DNA from: an uncultured Bacteroides sp.
GTDB taxonomy: Bacteria > Bacteroidota > Bacteroidia > Bacteroidales > Bacteroidaceae
Length of the DNA stretch: 64,000 bases
Assembly (NCBI GenBank): GCA_900766195.1
Contig: CAAFUN010000148.1
Span: forward strand, 119,089-183,088
Direction of reading: 5' to 3'
In this document: in pieces, positions 63,868 to 64,000 of the stretch
How the letters are laid out: every line of letters begins with the position of its first letter
Position numbering within the stretch: the first letter of the stretch is position 1
Program-made: the position numbers and the translations under genes
Notes under the pieces: generated by a model
The model's database searches: none
What the model saw: the letters and a program-made list of their open reading frames with translations, nothing else
What the model was told of the DNA's origin: nothing

Positions 63868-63969
63868 CTATTTAAAAAGAGTTGCGGCATGAGTACTCAA
63901 CGCACCCAATATGGCCGAAGCAACAGCAATAATACACTTCAATACAGTGTCCCAGGCAGATTTTTTCAT
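63868..63969 (-). CDS. 'Smalltalk' family mini-protein
   Basis: 33 residues from ATG (63967-63969) to TAG (63868-63870). It starts MKKSAWDTVLKCIIAVAS and carries one hydrophobic segment, ILGALSTHAA, at the C-terminal half. This matches the short Bacteroidetes family annotated as smalltalk protein, usually encoded next to an amidase and an HU-family gene, as here beside the amidase. Function unknown; a membrane-active or regulatory peptide is possible. Too short for ordinary gene callers. Confidence 0.8.
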   Translation of the reverse strand: MKKSAWDTVLKCIIAVASAILGALSTHAATLFK

Positions 63970-64000
63970 AAAAATAAAGTTTAGGTTTGGTTAGTTAATA

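Overview
The window looks like a chromosome segment of a Bacteroides-type bacterium (Bacteroidales). The evidence is a run of house-style promoters with the -7 box TAnnTTTG, a SusD-family lipoprotein end, an ECF sigma/FecR/STN-type TonB receptor/DUF4249 cassette, a T7-lysozyme-like amidase next to a 'smalltalk' mini-protein, and Bacteroides-type ilv, acn-icd-gltA and MarC genes. The species cannot be fixed from the sequence alone.

Layout. 1-741 is the 3' end of a SusD-like gene. 742-1247 holds a terminator and a four-unit 22-bp tandem repeat. 1248-3730 (minus) is a polyprenyl synthetase / unknown / TatD operon. 4068-6780 (plus) has cmk, ispH and pfkA. 6934-11823 (minus) is acn-icd-gltA, the citrate-to-2-oxoglutarate branch. 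11956-13863 is an SF1 DNA2/NAM7-type helicase.

13907-24400 is the accessory part. An IS4-family element (14101-15702) with intact inverted ends but a broken transposase abuts a beheaded membrane-protein gene. Next comes an AT-rich three-gene operon (16063-23155): a membrane-anchored TerB-N/TerB/TerB-C protein, a BrxD-like DUF2791 ATPase and a BrxHI/Lhr-like SF2 helicase. Its leader contains a perfect 23-bp inverted repeat. This is the best candidate for an under-described system, probably DNA-directed defence or stress response. It is followed by gene debris, a 21-bp tandem repeat and a group II intron relic that starts just after the ilvC terminator.

24432-30844 (minus) is a complete branched-chain amino acid operon, ilvD-ilvB-ilvN-(acyl-ACP thioesterase)-ilvC. 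It is preceded by a leader peptide ORF rich in Val/Ile/Leu codons, an antiterminator and a terminator, i.e. a readable transcription attenuator. 31203-34694 has a metal-binding FKBP/SlyD-like isomerase, a second 22-bp repeat array with a 20-bp palindrome, a cysteine desulfidase-family protein (minus) and aroC. aroC, an M20 dipeptidase, anmK and a NUDIX gene form a plus-strand operon that converges on topB. 40273-44928 has marC, gapA (minus), mscL, guaA and a Crp/Fnr regulator (minus). 45323-50584 is an operon of M3 peptidase, lipoprotein, dCMP deaminase, S41 peptidase and 5-formyl-THF cyclo-ligase, converging on DUF721/recF. 52155-53703 has a TPR membrane protein, ribH, tRNA-Tyr and tRNA-Gly. 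53855-59315 is the sigma/anti-sigma/TonB receptor/DUF4249 locus. The last part has an LTA-synthase-like sulfatase-fold protein, a DUF2931-like lipoprotein, an amidase and the smalltalk gene.

Most genes are core metabolism in compact operons with 4-base overlaps. Novelty is concentrated in 13.9-24.4 kb, in the ilv leader and in the intergenic repeat arrays.
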